A DNA stretch of 64,000 nt from Burkholderia sp. Bp8992 (GTDB lineage: Bacteria; Pseudomonadota; Gammaproteobacteria; Burkholderiales; Burkholderiaceae): the NCBI RefSeq assembly GCF_003853705.1, contig NZ_QTQI01000027.1, forward strand, positions 42,120-106,119, in the 5' to 3' direction. Positions 44,885-54,512 of this stretch are shown here, piece after piece; position 1 is the stretch's first letter, and the number at the start of each line of letters is the position of its first letter. The notes below the pieces were generated by a model. It was not told where the DNA came from. It did not search any database and was given only the letters and a program-made list of their open reading frames with translations. The translations under genes and the position numbers were made by a program.

Positions 44885-46120
44885 TCACGCTTTCTTGCGC
44901 CGGCTGCTTTCGAGGTTCGGCAGGAAGATCGTCAGCACGCCGATCAGCGGCAGGAACGAGCACACCTTGTAGACGAACGTGATGCTCGTCGCATCGGCGA
45001 GCTGGCCGAGCACGGCCGCGCCGACGCCGCCGAGACCGAACGCGAAGCCGAAGAACAGGCCCGCGACCATCCCGACCTTGCCGGGCATCAGTTCCGTCGC
45101 ATAGACGAGGATCGCGGCGAATGCCGATGCCAGCACGATGCCGATGATCACGGTCAGCACGCTCGTCCAGAACAGGTTCGCATACGGCAGCAGCAGCGTG
45201 AACGGCGCGACGCCGAGGATCGAAACCCAGATCACGTACTTGCGGCCGATCCGGTCGCCGACGGGCCCGCCGATCAGCGTGCCGGCCGCCACGGCCGCGA
45301 GGAACACGAACAGGTGGATCTGCGCGGCTTGCACCGACAGGTGGAACTTGTCGATCAGGTAGAACGTGAAATAGCTGTTGATGCTCGCGAGGTAGAAGTA
45401 CTTCGAGAACACGAGCAGCACCAGCACGCCGATCGCGCCCATCACGCGGCCGCGCGACAGTGTCGGGTGGCCGGCCGGCACGGCCTTTTTCTTCATCGAC
45501 GGATGCTTCTTGTACCAGTGGCCGATCTGCGTGAGCACGATCATCGCGACGAGCGCGGCCGCCGAGAACCACGCGATGCTGTGCTGGCCGTGCGGGATGA
45601 TCACGAGCGCGGCGAGCAGCGGCCCGAGCGCGGAGCCCGCGTTGCCGCCGACCTGGAACACCGACTGAGCGAGCCCGTGCTGGCCGCCCGACGCCATCCG
45701 CGCGACGCGCGACGATTCGGGATGGAACACCGACGAGCCGCAGCCGACGAGCGCCGCGGCCACCAGCAGCATCGGGAAACTCGACGCCGCCGACATCAGC
45801 AGCAGCCCCGCGAGCGTGAAGCCCATGCCGACCGGCAGCGAATACGGCTTCGGCCGCTTGTCGGTGTAGAGGCCGACGAGCGGCTGCAGCAGCGACGCGG
45901 TGATCTGGTAGGTGAGGGTGATCAGGCCGATCTGCGCGAACGACAGCGCGAACTGGCTCTTGAGCATCGGATAGATCGCGAGGATCAACGACTGGATCAT
46001 GTCGTTGAGCATGTGCGAGAAGCTGATCGCGCCGAGCACCGGGTAGACGGTGCGGGCGACGGGTGGGGCGGACGGCTGGGCGGCGGCTGCGCCGGCCCGG
46101 GAGTCGAGGCTGGTTTCCAT
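44885..46120 (-). CDS. fsr: Fosmidomycin-resistance-type MFS exporter
   Basis: A 411-residue MFS protein with 12 hydrophobic segments. The segment FHPESSRVARMASGGQHGLA then QSVFQVGGNAGSALGPLLAA in the middle is the hallmark of Fsr proteins. The signature ISFSHMLNDMIQSLILAIYP near residue 33 is also typical. It should export small toxic compounds by proton antiport. It starts at 46120 and is divergent from the chemotaxis gene. The name is by similarity; the physiological substrate is unknown. Confidence 0.88.
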   Translation of the reverse strand: METSLDSRAGAAAAQPSAPPVARTVYPVLGAISFSHMLNDMIQSLILAIYPMLKSQFALSFAQIGLITLTYQITASLLQPLVGLYTDKRPKPYSLPVGMGFTLAGLLLMSAASSFPMLLVAAALVGCGSSVFHPESSRVARMASGGQHGLAQSVFQVGGNAGSALGPLLAALVIIPHGQHSIAWFSAAALVAMIVLTQIGHWYKKHPSMKKKAVPAGHPTLSRGRVMGAIGVLVLLVFSKYFYLASINSYFTFYLIDKFHLSVQAAQIHLFVFLAAVAAGTLIGGPVGDRIGRKYVIWVSILGVAPFTLLLPYANLFWTSVLTVIIGIVLASAFAAILVYATELMPGKVGMVAGLFFGFAFGLGGVGAAVLGQLADATSITFVYKVCSFLPLIGVLTIFLPNLESSRRKKA

Positions 46121-46523
46121 GTGAGCTGAACGAGTTGAGGTGGAGGGCGCGCTCTGATGGGGATCGGCGCGTCTTTGATTCGTTGATGCGTCAAAGAAGT
46201 GTAATGTGGCGTATCGAGAATGTCAGGCCAAGTTTTATCGCGAATCGGACATTCATCGGACGGATTGGCCGCTGCGTGCTTTTTTGGACGGGTATAACGC
46301 TGGCGGCGCGTCCGCCGCTTCAGCAGGGCTGCGCCGGGGCTCGGTGGTGTTTTACCGGACTCAAGAAACGGCGGTGGCGGCCGTAGAACGACCCAATGAC
46401 AACATGCGCGCCGCGTCCGGCCGGCTACCCGCCGGGCGGGCGCAGGACGCGCGGCATGGCCTGCCATCGCGGGATTGCCGGGACCGACCTTTCCGGCAGC
46501 GTGATCCATACGGGGATAGTTCG
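46121..46523. promoter_or_regulatory. 403-base divergent region between fsr-like and chemotaxis genes
   Basis: I see no convincing gene here. An inverted repeat TCTTTGA (46172-46178) / TCAAAGA (46191-46197) with a 12-base spacer lies 50-80 bases upstream of the fsr-like start and could be an operator. At 46361-46387 TCAAG-N14-GCCGTAGA resembles a sigma-28 flagellar promoter (consensus TAAAG-N14-GCCGATAA) with exact spacing but only partial match, 137 bases before the chemotaxis gene. Confidence 0.4.
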
Positions 46524-48197
46524 ATGAAAGCAGCATCTTTGCATCCACAGCCCGGTGCGGCGGCCGCCGCACCCGACGTTGCCGCCGGTCGCGCCGCACG
46601 GCGCCCGCGCGCGGCGCGCCGCGCGCGCCGGCCATGGACCGTCAAGGCGACGTTGCGCGCCGCGTTCGCGATCCTGCTGGCCGGCACGCTCGCGATCGGC
46701 GTGTTTTCGTTGTGGCAGATCAGCCGGCTGAACGCGTCGATCGCGTCGGTCTATGAGCAGGGCCACGTCGCGAGCCGCGCGGCGCAGGAGGTGCGGGCCG
46801 AGGTGCTGCGTGCGAGTCGCGCGCAGAAGATGCTGCTGACCGCGACCACCGCGAAGGAGCGCGACGAACTCGGCGCCGACGTCGGCGCGGGGCTCGCGTC
46901 GATCGGCCAGGCGCTCGGCACGCTGCAGCGCTACGCGGATCCGGCCGATGCCGACGATTTGGCGCGGCTGCGCGCATTCTCGACGGCCGTCGGCACATGG
47001 AGCGCGCATCTGCGCGATTTCGTCACGCTCGTGCGCGCGCAGCCGCTCGACCTGTCGCAGATGAACTGGCAGGTCGGCACGCAGGACGTGTCGCTGCTGG
47101 TCGAGACCGGCAAGCTCGAGAAGCTCGTCGCCGAACTCGTGAAGACGCGCGGCGAGAAGTCGAAGGCGACGCTCGATGCATCGGCCACCATCTTTTCGTC
47201 GTCGTTCGCGATGATCGCGGCGATGACGGCCGCGCTGATCGTGCTCGCGATCGTGATCGCCGAGCGCGTCGTGCGGCGCCTCGCGTCGCAGCTCGGCGGC
47301 GAGCCCGCGCTCGCGAAGGAGATTGCCGCGGACATCGCGCGCGGCGACCTCACGCGGCCGATCACGCTCGGCCGGCACGATCGCGACAGCATGGTGCGCG
47401 CGCTGGCCGACATGCAGACGGGGCTCGCGGCCACCGTGGGCGAGATCGCCGTGAGCGCCGAGGCCATCGCGGCCGCGTCCGGCGAAATCTCGACCGGCAA
47501 CCTCGACCTGTCGCGCCGCACCGAGCAGCAGGCCGTCGCGCTCGAGCGTACCGCGGCCAGCATGGAGCAGCTCACGTCGACCGTGCGGCAGAACGCCGAG
47601 AACGCGCGGCAGGCGAGCACGCTCGCGGCCAATGCGTCGGCGGTGGCGGAGACGGGCGGGGAGGTCGTCGGGCGCGTGGTCGCGACGATGAGCGAGATCG
47701 ACGACAGCGCGAAGAACATCCGCGACATCATCGGCACGATCGAGGGGATCGCATTCCAGACCAACATCCTCGCGTTGAACGCGGCCGTCGAGGCCGCGCG
47801 CGCCGGCGAACAGGGGCGCGGCTTCTCGGTGGTCGCCGGCGAGGTGCGCCTGCTCGCGCAGCGCTCGGCGACCGCGGCAAAGGAGATCAGGGAGCTGATC
47901 GGCGCGTCGGTCGAGCGTGTGGCGAACGGCGCGGCGCTCGCGCACGACGCGGGCCGCACGATGGGCGACGTCGTGCGCGCGGTGAAGCGCGTGACCGACA
48001 TCATCGGCGAGATTTCGGCGGCATCGGACGAGCAGAGCGCCGGGATCGACGAGATCGGTCGCGCGGTCACGCAGATGGACGCCGGCACGCAGCAGAACGC
48101 GGCGCTCGTCGAGCAGGCGGCCGCTGCCGCCAACGCGCTCGACGAGCAGGCTCAGGCGCTGAAGTCGCTGGTCGGGCGTTTCCGCATCGCGGCCTGA
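46524..48197 (+). CDS. Methyl-accepting chemotaxis protein
   Basis: A 557-residue transmembrane chemoreceptor. A basic, Arg/Ala-rich cytoplasmic N-terminus of about 40 residues precedes TM1 (about 43-67). A helical periplasmic sensor (four-helix-bundle Tar type) runs to TM2 (about 225-250), followed by HAMP and the methyl-accepting signalling domain. The conserved hairpin tip [20 protein letters not shown] then [20 protein letters not shown] lies near residues 404-445. The protein ends FRIAA without a CheR/CheB pentapeptide tether. The N-terminal extension is long for the family. The ligand is unknown. Confidence 0.94.
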   Translation: MKAASLHPQPGAAAAAPDVAAGRAARRPRAARRARRPWTVKATLRAAFAILLAGTLAIGVFSLWQISRLNASIASVYEQGHVASRAAQEVRAEVLRASRAQKMLLTATTAKERDELGADVGAGLASIGQALGTLQRYADPADADDLARLRAFSTAVGTWSAHLRDFVTLVRAQPLDLSQMNWQVGTQDVSLLVETGKLEKLVAELVKTRGEKSKATLDASATIFSSSFAMIAAMTAALIVLAIVIAERVVRRLASQLGGEPALAKEIAADIARGDLTRPITLGRHDRDSMVRALADMQTGLAATVGEIAVSAEAIAAASGEISTGNLDLSRRTEQQAVALERTAASMEQLTSTVRQNAENARQASTLAANASAVAETGGEVVGRVVATMSEIDDSAKNIRDIIGTIEGIAFQTNILALNAAVEAARAGEQGRGFSVVAGEVRLLAQRSATAAKEIRELIGASVERVANGAALAHDAGRTMGDVVRAVKRVTDIIGEISAASDEQSAGIDEIGRAVTQMDAGTQQNAALVEQAAAAANALDEQAQALKSLVGRFRIAA

Positions 48198-48218
48198 GCG
48201 CGCCGGGCCGTCCGGCCG

Positions 48219-49094
48219 TTACGACTTCTTCTGCTTGTCCGGATCGATGATGACCGTGCAGGTCGTGCCCGCCGACAGCACCACGTCGGCCGGCACGTCG
48301 TCGATCTTGATGCGCACCGGCACGCGCTGTGCGAGGCGCACCCAGTTGAACGTCGGGTTCACGTCCGCGACGAGGTCGCGGCTTTGCGGGTTGTCGCGAT
48401 CGTAGATGCCGCGCGAGATGCTCTCGACGTGGCCCTTCATCACGCCGCCGCTCATCAGCCGCATTTCGGCCGGCGCGCCGATCTTCACGCGCGGCAGCTT
48501 GGTTTCCTCGAAGTAGCCGTAGACCCAGAACGAGTGGCTGTCGACGATCGCGAGCTTCGCCTGGCCGGCCACCGCGTAGTTGCCCTTGAACGTCTGCAGG
48601 TTCGTGATGTAGCCGTCGACCGGCGCGACCACGCGCGTGCGCTCGAGGTTGAGCTTCGCGGCATCCAGCGCGGCGATCGCCTGCTGGTACTGCGCATCGG
48701 CGCTCGACGCACTGTGCGCGGCGTTCTCGCGGTTTTCCTTCGACACGACGAGCGCATCGAGATCCGCGCGGCGGGCCGCGTCGTCGCGGCGCATCTGCAG
48801 TTCCGCGCGGCGGGCGGCGACGGCCGCCTGCGCCTGCTCGACCGCGATCTGGTAGTGCGACGGGTCGATCTGCATGATCAGGTCGCCTTTCTTCACGAGC
48901 TGGTTGTCATGCACGGGCAGCTCGACGATCGCGCCCGACACGTCCGGCGCGACGTTGACGATCTCGGCGCGCACGCGCCCGTCGCGCGTCCACGGATCGT
49001 CCATGTAGTGCACCCACAGCGAGCGCCCGATCAGGATCGCGACGAGAAGGATGACGGCGGTCGCGACGAAGCCGAAGAGTTTTCTGAGAATCAT
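48219..49094 (-). CDS. HlyD/EmrA-type periplasmic adaptor (AaeA-like)
   Basis: A 291-residue membrane-fusion protein with one N-terminal membrane helix (about 5-27, LFGFVATAVILLVAILIG) and a periplasmic barrel-sandwich domain. The lipoyl-like halves are VNVAPDVSGAIVELPVHDNQ and RTRVVAPVDGYITNLQT, separated by a short helical hairpin. FWVYGYFEETKLPRVKIG is typical of AaeA. It is the last gene of the minus-strand efflux operon, 12 bases after the DUF1656 gene, and should bridge the FUSC pump to the outer-membrane channel. Confidence 0.92.
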   Translation of the reverse strand: MILRKLFGFVATAVILLVAILIGRSLWVHYMDDPWTRDGRVRAEIVNVAPDVSGAIVELPVHDNQLVKKGDLIMQIDPSHYQIAVEQAQAAVAARRAELQMRRDDAARRADLDALVVSKENRENAAHSASSADAQYQQAIAALDAAKLNLERTRVVAPVDGYITNLQTFKGNYAVAGQAKLAIVDSHSFWVYGYFEETKLPRVKIGAPAEMRLMSGGVMKGHVESISRGIYDRDNPQSRDLVADVNPTFNWVRLAQRVPVRIKIDDVPADVVLSAGTTCTVIIDPDKQKKS

Positions 49095-49106
49095 GATGGT
49101 TCGGAA

Positions 49107-49310
49107 TCAACGGTAAACGGCGAGACTCAGTCCGCCGCAAATGCAGACGAGAAGGCAGGCCCGGAACAGCGACGGGTGCCAGACGAGACGGTAGAGGCCC
49201 GTATAGGCGAGCAGGCGGTCGACGGCCCAGGTCGCGAGCGCGCCCAGGACGAACATCAGCACCACCGTGGGCATGTAGGCATCGAGAATGGCGATTTCAC
49301 GCGGCATCAT
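49107..49310 (-). CDS. DUF1656 small membrane protein (AaeX-like)
   Basis: A 67-residue protein with two predicted membrane helices (AYMPTVVLMFVLGALATWAV and SLFRACLLVCICGGLSLAV). This size, fold and place between a FUSC gene and an HlyD gene define the DUF1656/AaeX family. The ATG at 49310 overlaps the stop of the FUSC gene (ATGA), and the next gene starts 12 bases after its end, so it is translated within the operon. Its role in efflux is not established. Confidence 0.9.
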   Translation of the reverse strand: MMPREIAILDAYMPTVVLMFVLGALATWAVDRLLAYTGLYRLVWHPSLFRACLLVCICGGLSLAVYR

Positions 49311-51511
49311 GACGAGGCTCCTGGTTGGGGACGCACGGGGCGGTTGCGGTTGAGCGGCTCGAGCGGCGATTCCGGATCGAGCAGCGCGGTGCGCACGAAA
49401 TGCAGATGGCTCAGGATGCGCTGCAGCCGGTGGCGCTCCTCGCGCGACGGCTCGAACGCGTCGAGCGCCTGCCGCGTCGCGTCGATTGCCGCATTGGTCG
49501 CGGCGAGCGTCGCGTCGAAACGCGCGGCGTTCGGCTTCGAGAACAGCGCGGCCAGCGCGCTGCGCATCGTCTCGATCGCACGACGCCACGGCATCGCCGG
49601 CGCATAGCGCGGGTCGGGCGGCAGCGTCGCCAGCTCGTGGCGCAGGTCGATCGTCGCGTTGCCGGCTTCGAGCACCGCGAACATCCAGCGCAGTGCGTCG
49701 CGCTGCACGTCGGGCTGGTCGGCCGACAGCGTGTGCGCCTGGTACATCAGGTCGCGCGCGCCGCTCTCGAAGCGTGTGCGCAAGCCGGCGAGCCGCGCAT
49801 GGCCGGCCGCGACGGCCTGGTGGCGCAGGTCGGCGAACAGCCGCTTCTTGAGCCACGGCGCGGTCGGCGGGAACAGCACCGCGAACGCGATCGCCGATAC
49901 CAGCATCGACAGCACGAGCGCGAGCGCATCGTTCATGAAGCTGGTCGGGTCGTAGTGCGTGATGTTGTCCGGGCCGGCGAGGAAGCTGAAGAAGATCAGG
50001 TAGCCCATCCCGTACCCGGCGAGCTTCGGCTTCAGCGTCATGAAGATGCCGATCGCGAGCAGCGGCGCGAGCGCGACGCACAGCAGCGGGAAGCCGTCGA
50101 TGTGCGGATAGATGCCGAACGTCAGCAGGAAACCCGTGCAGACGGCGAGCGCGGTACCCATGCCCATCTGCGCGGACATCGCGGTCGGACGCGGCGTCGA
50201 CGACGCGAGCGCGCAGGTGGCCGCCGCCGTCAGCGTCATCGTCACGCCGCTCGGCCACGCGGTCTCGATCCAGAACCAGCCGAGCACGAGGATCACGGTC
50301 GCGGTGCGGATCGCCGCGATCACCATCGCGGTCATGTTGGTGCGCGGCTCGTAGCGCTCGATCCAGCGTTCGCGTTCGTGCGTCGCGGTCGACAGCGACG
50401 CGTAGGTCGCCGCGTACTCGTGCAGGTCGGTGATGAAACGGTACAGCAGCTCGGCGGCCGTATCGAAGTCGAGCAGCGGAAAGTCCGGCTGCGTTTCGAG
50501 CGCCGCTCGCGTCGCACGGATGTGGCGCGGCAGCGCGTCGCGCCAGGCGAGCAGCTGCTCGGCCGCATGACCGGCGTCGGTCGACGTGCGCACGGGTTCG
50601 CCGGCGGGCGTCAGCAGCAGCGGCGCGATTTCGCGGAAGTACGGCTCGATCGCGTCGATCGCGGCCTGCGCGCCGGCCGCATGCAGCCGGTTCATCAACT
50701 GGTGCAGCGCATGGAAGCGGCTCGACGCGCTCATGAATTCGCTGTTCAGCCGTGCGAGGCGGCCGCTGCGCATCCGCGTGTCCGGATCCTCGAACACGGC
50801 CATGCTGCGCGCGGCCTCGAACCCGACCACGTCCGCGACGAAGCGCGTATGGATGGTTTCGATATGCGCGCGATCGAGCGTGCCCGACAGCGCCGACGCG
50901 ACGTAGTCGACGAAGCTGCCGAAGCGCTTGCGCACCGTCGTGCGCATCTGCTCGCCCGTGGTCTGCGGAAACACGAGCGCGGAGACCACGCCGGCCGACA
51001 CGATCCCGACCATGATTTCGGCCACGCGCGTCATCGCGCTCATGAACGCGCCGTCCGGGTGCTGCGACGCGGGCAGCCCGATCAGCGCGGTCGTGTAGCC
51101 GGCCAGCAGGAAGCCGTAGCTGCGGAAGTTGCGGTTGCGCGCGGCGCCGGCCGTGCACAGCGCGACCCACAGCGCGACGGCCAGCAGGAACAGCTGCGGC
51201 TGCTGCGGGAAGAGCCCGACGAACGTGAGCGTCGCGATGAGCCCGAAGATCGTGCCGGCGACGCGATAGAAGCTCTTCGCGAGCACTGCGCCGCTTTGCG
51301 GCTGCATCACGATGAACACCGTCGTCATCGCCGTTTTCGGCGCGGGCAGGTCGAGCCGCATCGACACGCCGGTCGCGATGAACGCGGCGAGCAGCGCCTT
51401 GAACAGGTAGAGCCACGCGGCGCCGTCGGTGCGGGCCCAGTCGCCGAACGCGGCGGTCCAGGCCGCGAACGGGCCGCCGGCGGGCGCGGAAGCGGGGGAG
51501 GAGGCAGACAT
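49307..51511 (-). CDS. FUSC family inner-membrane efflux protein (AaeB-like)
   Basis: A 734-residue aromatic-acid exporter-type protein. Two blocks of about five to six membrane helices (about 35-185 and 385-520) are each followed by a large cytoplasmic helical region. Typical segments are WLYLFKALLAAFIATGVSMR then LDLPAPKTAMTTVFIVMQPQ, and ETAWPSGVTMTLTAAATCAL at the start of the second block. It lies 15 bases after the NodT gene and overlaps the DUF1656 gene. AaeB exports hydroxylated aromatic acids in enteric bacteria; here the substrate is open. Confidence 0.92.
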   Translation of the reverse strand: MSASSPASAPAGGPFAAWTAAFGDWARTDGAAWLYLFKALLAAFIATGVSMRLDLPAPKTAMTTVFIVMQPQSGAVLAKSFYRVAGTIFGLIATLTFVGLFPQQPQLFLLAVALWVALCTAGAARNRNFRSYGFLLAGYTTALIGLPASQHPDGAFMSAMTRVAEIMVGIVSAGVVSALVFPQTTGEQMRTTVRKRFGSFVDYVASALSGTLDRAHIETIHTRFVADVVGFEAARSMAVFEDPDTRMRSGRLARLNSEFMSASSRFHALHQLMNRLHAAGAQAAIDAIEPYFREIAPLLLTPAGEPVRTSTDAGHAAEQLLAWRDALPRHIRATRAALETQPDFPLLDFDTAAELLYRFITDLHEYAATYASLSTATHERERWIERYEPRTNMTAMVIAAIRTATVILVLGWFWIETAWPSGVTMTLTAAATCALASSTPRPTAMSAQMGMGTALAVCTGFLLTFGIYPHIDGFPLLCVALAPLLAIGIFMTLKPKLAGYGMGYLIFFSFLAGPDNITHYDPTSFMNDALALVLSMLVSAIAFAVLFPPTAPWLKKRLFADLRHQAVAAGHARLAGLRTRFESGARDLMYQAHTLSADQPDVQRDALRWMFAVLEAGNATIDLRHELATLPPDPRYAPAMPWRRAIETMRSALAALFSKPNAARFDATLAATNAAIDATRQALDAFEPSREERHRLQRILSHLHFVRTALLDPESPLEPLNRNRPVRPQPGASS

Positions 51512-51526
51512 GGCGGTCGCTCCGCG

Positions 51527-53143
51527 TTACCGTGCGGCCGTCACGCCGGACGCGCCGGCGGTCGCGACCTGCGCGGGCCGGGCGACGGCTGCCACGGGCT
51601 TCGTGCCCGACGCGGCGGCTGGCGCGGCGGCGGCCTTGTCCTTCGGCGGTTGGCCGCCCGACGGATCGCCTCCCGACGGATGGCCGTCCCGCACATCCTT
51701 GCCCGTCTCGACCCCGCCGCCGAGCGCGGCCATCAGCTGCGCATGCGCGGCGAGGCGTTCCGCATCGATGCGGGCGGCCGTCTCCTGCGCGCGCAGCAAC
51801 TGCTGTTGCGCGACCAGCACGTTCACGTAATCGGTCAGCCCGCGGCGGAAGCCTTCGCGCGACAGCTGGTAGCTGCGGTCATTGGCGGCCACCGAGCGCG
51901 CGGCGTCCTTCTTCTGCGTATCGAGCGAGCGGATCCGCACGACCTGGTCGGCGATGTCCTTGAGCGCGCCGACGATCGTCTGGTTGTAACGCTCGACCGC
52001 CTGGTCGTAGCCGGCGTTCGCCGCGCCGAGCTGCGCACGCAGCCGGCCGCCTTCGAAGATCGGCAGCGACAGCGCGGGGCCGGCCGTCCAGCCGCCGTTC
52101 ATCGCGCGCAGGAAGTCGGTGAACGGCGCGGTCACGCCGAAGCCGCCGACTGTCGCGAGCAGGTCGATGTTCGGGTAGAACGACGCTTTCGCGACGTCGA
52201 TGCCGCGTGCCTGCGCGTCGACCGTCCAGCGCGCCGCGACGACGTCGGGGCGGCGGCCGAGCAGGTCGGCCGGCAGCGCCGCCGGCAAGCCGGCCGGCGC
52301 ATCGAGCGACAGCTGCGGCCGCTTGAGCGCGTCGCCGGCGCCCGGGCCCTTGCCGGCCAGCGCGGCGAGCTGATGGCGCGCGAGCTGGATCGCTTCCTCG
52401 TAGCTGTCGATCTGGCGCTCGTAGTCGGGCAGCGTCGATTCCGCCTGGCTCACTTCGAGCTGCGTGCCGAGGCCGGCCTGCAGCCGCTTGCGCGCGAGAT
52501 CGGCGAGCGAACGCTGGCGCTCGAACGTTTCATGCGCGAGGTCGAGCAGCGCGTAGTTCATCGACATGCCGACATACGCGCGCACGACGTTGACTTCGAG
52601 TTCGAGCTTCGCCGCACGCGCGTCGGCGGCGGTCGCATGCGCTGTGTCGAGCGCGCGTTCGGTCGCGTTCTTGTCCTTGCCCCACAGGTCGAGGTGGTAC
52701 GACAGGCCGAGCGTGCCCGTGTTGTTCCAGGTGTCGGCGTTCGCGAGCGGGCCCGGGCCGTAGAACACGTTGTCGGGCCAGTGCTCGCGCGTCAGCGACA
52801 GGTTGCCGTTGATCTGCGGCAGTTCGGCCGAGCGGGCGACGCGCGCCATCGCCTGCGCTTCGCGCACGCGCGCCTCGGCGGCCGCGAGGGTCGGATTGCC
52901 GGCCTGGGCGGATGCAATCCATGCGTCGAGTTGCGGATCACGATAGGCGCGCCACCAGTCGGCCGCGGGCCAGCCCGCGTCGCGGTCGGCCCCGCGGATC
53001 GCGGCGCCGGCGTCGAGCGCGTTCGCCTCGAGGCGGGCCGATTGCGGCTTGTTGTTGTCGCCCATGCTCGCGCATCCGGCCATTATTAATGAGACTGCAA
53101 GAACCGCCAGTGCGAGCGTCCCTTTTGTCGCCGGAGACTGCAC
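51527..53143 (-). CDS. NodT family outer-membrane efflux lipoprotein
   Basis: A 538-residue TolC-like outer-membrane channel. I chose the GTG at 53143 because AGGGAG stands 7 bases upstream. It gives the signal MQSPATKGTLALAVLAVSLI then MAGC, with lipidated Cys24. The longer ATG start would bury this signal. Two outer-membrane efflux repeats are visible (PTLAAAEARVREAQAMARVA; RLQAGLGTQLEVSQAE and RRGLTDYVNVLVAQQQLL). The last 60 residues are a Pro/Ala/Gly/Lys-rich tail with GHPSGGDPSGGQPPKDK. It is the first gene of the efflux operon. Confidence 0.92.
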   Translation of the reverse strand: MQSPATKGTLALAVLAVSLIMAGCASMGDNNKPQSARLEANALDAGAAIRGADRDAGWPAADWWRAYRDPQLDAWIASAQAGNPTLAAAEARVREAQAMARVARSAELPQINGNLSLTREHWPDNVFYGPGPLANADTWNNTGTLGLSYHLDLWGKDKNATERALDTAHATAADARAAKLELEVNVVRAYVGMSMNYALLDLAHETFERQRSLADLARKRLQAGLGTQLEVSQAESTLPDYERQIDSYEEAIQLARHQLAALAGKGPGAGDALKRPQLSLDAPAGLPAALPADLLGRRPDVVAARWTVDAQARGIDVAKASFYPNIDLLATVGGFGVTAPFTDFLRAMNGGWTAGPALSLPIFEGGRLRAQLGAANAGYDQAVERYNQTIVGALKDIADQVVRIRSLDTQKKDAARSVAANDRSYQLSREGFRRGLTDYVNVLVAQQQLLRAQETAARIDAERLAAHAQLMAALGGGVETGKDVRDGHPSGGDPSGGQPPKDKAAAAPAAASGTKPVAAVARPAQVATAGASGVTAAR

Positions 53144-53189
53144 GATTTTCTCCCTTTCGGATATAGATGAGTCGGATGCGATTATATTT

Positions 53190-53205
53190 TTCAGTGATTC
53201 CTGAA
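53190..53205. promoter_or_regulatory. Inverted repeat in the efflux operon / LysR divergent region
   Basis: TTCAG-TGATTC-CTGAA is a perfect 5-bp inverted repeat with a 6-base spacer in the AT-rich 157-base gap between the NodT and LysR genes. It is a candidate LysR site. The same arms, TTCAG and CTGAA, form the outer part of the palindrome at 30231. Confidence 0.4.
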
Positions 53206-53300
53206 TAAATGGACAACGGTGCAAGTCATTTTTACGAATCCTGAGATAATATTTGTTGGCCCCTGTGCAACAATCCCTCCGGATTCAAACGGGTAATGGG

Positions 53301-54242
53301 ATGGATACGCTACAAAACATGCGGGTGTTCGTTCGCGTGGTCGACGCGGGAAGCTTTACCGCGGCTGCCCAGCAGATGAACTCGACCACCGCCTACGCGT
53401 CGCGCGCGGTCTCGGATCTCGAGGCGCACCTGCGCACGCGTCTCCTGAACCGCACGACGCGCCGGATCGCGCTGACCGAAGCCGGCGAGCGCTACCTGCA
53501 GCGCTGCGAGCAGATCCTGGCGTACGTCGATCAGGCCGAAGCCGAGGCCGGCGACGCGCACGCACGCCCGTCGGGCAAGCTGAAGGTCCATTGCTTCACG
53601 AGCCTCGGCCAGCACTACCTGGTGCCGGCGATCGCGCGCTACCGCGAGCGCTATCCGGACGTGCATGTCGAACTGACGCTCGCGCAGCGGATGCCCGACC
53701 TGCTCGACGAGGGGTACGACGTCGCGATCGTCGTCGGCCGCGACCTGCCCGATTCGGGGCTCGTGTCGCAGCGGCTCGGCGAGAGCTACAGCGTCGTCTG
53801 CGCGTCGCCCGGCTACGTCGAGGCGCACGGCGTGCCGCGGCTGCCGGCCGATCTCGCGCAGCACGTATGCCTCGGGATGGTCGCGCCGGGCTTTCACTTC
53901 GACGAATGGGCGCTGGCGGGGCCGAACGGCGACGAGATCGTGCCGATCACGGCGCCGCCGTTTCGCGTGAACGTCGCCGAGGCGCTCGCGGTGGCCGTGC
54001 GGGAAGGGATGGGGATCGGCGGGTTGCCGCTCTATTCGGCGATCGGCTGGCTGCGCAGCGGGCACATCGTGCGCGTGATGCCGGCGTACCGGTCGCACGT
54101 GATGAACATCTACGCGCTGTATCCGTCGCGCCAGTACCTCGACGCGAAAATTCGCACCTGGGTCGATTTCCTGCGCGAAGAGTTGCCGCTCACGCTCGAA
54201 GCGGACGAAGCCGCGCTCGAGCAGTACACGCATGCGACATGA
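53301..54242 (+). CDS. LysR family regulator of the efflux operon (AaeR-like)
   Basis: A 313-residue LysR-type regulator starting MDTLQNMRVFVRVVDAGSFT. The HTH continues AAAQQMNSTTAYASRAVSDL, and the effector domain has the CrgA/AaeR-like GKLKVHCFTSLGQHYLVPAI segment near residue 95. I chose ATG 53301; an in-frame start 16 codons upstream adds residues not seen in the family. It is divergent from the NodT-FUSC-DUF1656-HlyD operon, the same layout as aaeR/aaeXAB of enteric bacteria, so it probably activates that operon in response to an aromatic acid. Confidence 0.92.
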   Translation: MDTLQNMRVFVRVVDAGSFTAAAQQMNSTTAYASRAVSDLEAHLRTRLLNRTTRRIALTEAGERYLQRCEQILAYVDQAEAEAGDAHARPSGKLKVHCFTSLGQHYLVPAIARYRERYPDVHVELTLAQRMPDLLDEGYDVAIVVGRDLPDSGLVSQRLGESYSVVCASPGYVEAHGVPRLPADLAQHVCLGMVAPGFHFDEWALAGPNGDEIVPITAPPFRVNVAEALAVAVREGMGIGGLPLYSAIGWLRSGHIVRVMPAYRSHVMNIYALYPSRQYLDAKIRTWVDFLREELPLTLEADEAALEQYTHAT

Positions 54243-54359
54243 CAGCGCGGTTGACCGCAATCTGACGAGATTTGTCCTTCACGCAACATTTTTTTACGAA
54301 CGCGTGTCAGACAGTTTGATACTGTGGGAATTAACGAGATACGCAACCCCGGAGTAGCA

Positions 54360-54512
54360 ATGGATACGCACCTGATGATCGGCCTTGGCGTCCTGCTGGG
54401 CGCAGCCGCTGCCGCCGCGGCGACCCGCGACCTGCTGCGCGCGATGAAGGCGAAGGCGCAGATGAAGCCGGTTCCGGTGCGCGTGCGCGAGCCGCGCGGC
54501 CGCGGCCGCTGA
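54360..54512 (+). CDS. Small predicted membrane protein
   Basis: A 50-residue protein with one hydrophobic Gly/Ala-rich segment (MIGLGVLLGAAAAAAATRDL, residues 6-25) followed by a basic tail ending PRGRGR. The ATG at 54360 has CCGGAG upstream at 5-base spacing, and an AT-richer promoter-like stretch (TTGATACTG, TTAACGAGATACGCAA) precedes it. It has its own transcription unit between two convergent or parallel operons. I do not recognise the family. Confidence 0.6.
   Translation: MDTHLMIGLGVLLGAAAAAAATRDLLRAMKAKAQMKPVPVRVREPRGRGR

Noticed and set aside
46206-46523. In-frame upstream extension of the chemotaxis gene
   Set aside because: It begins at a non-ATG codon without a ribosome-binding site, and the added residues do not resemble receptor N-termini. 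ATG 46524 is better.
49325-53089. A long plus-strand open frame opposite the efflux operon
   Set aside because: Same reason: a mirror of the FUSC and NodT genes, with repetitive Arg/Gln/His composition and no recognisable motif.
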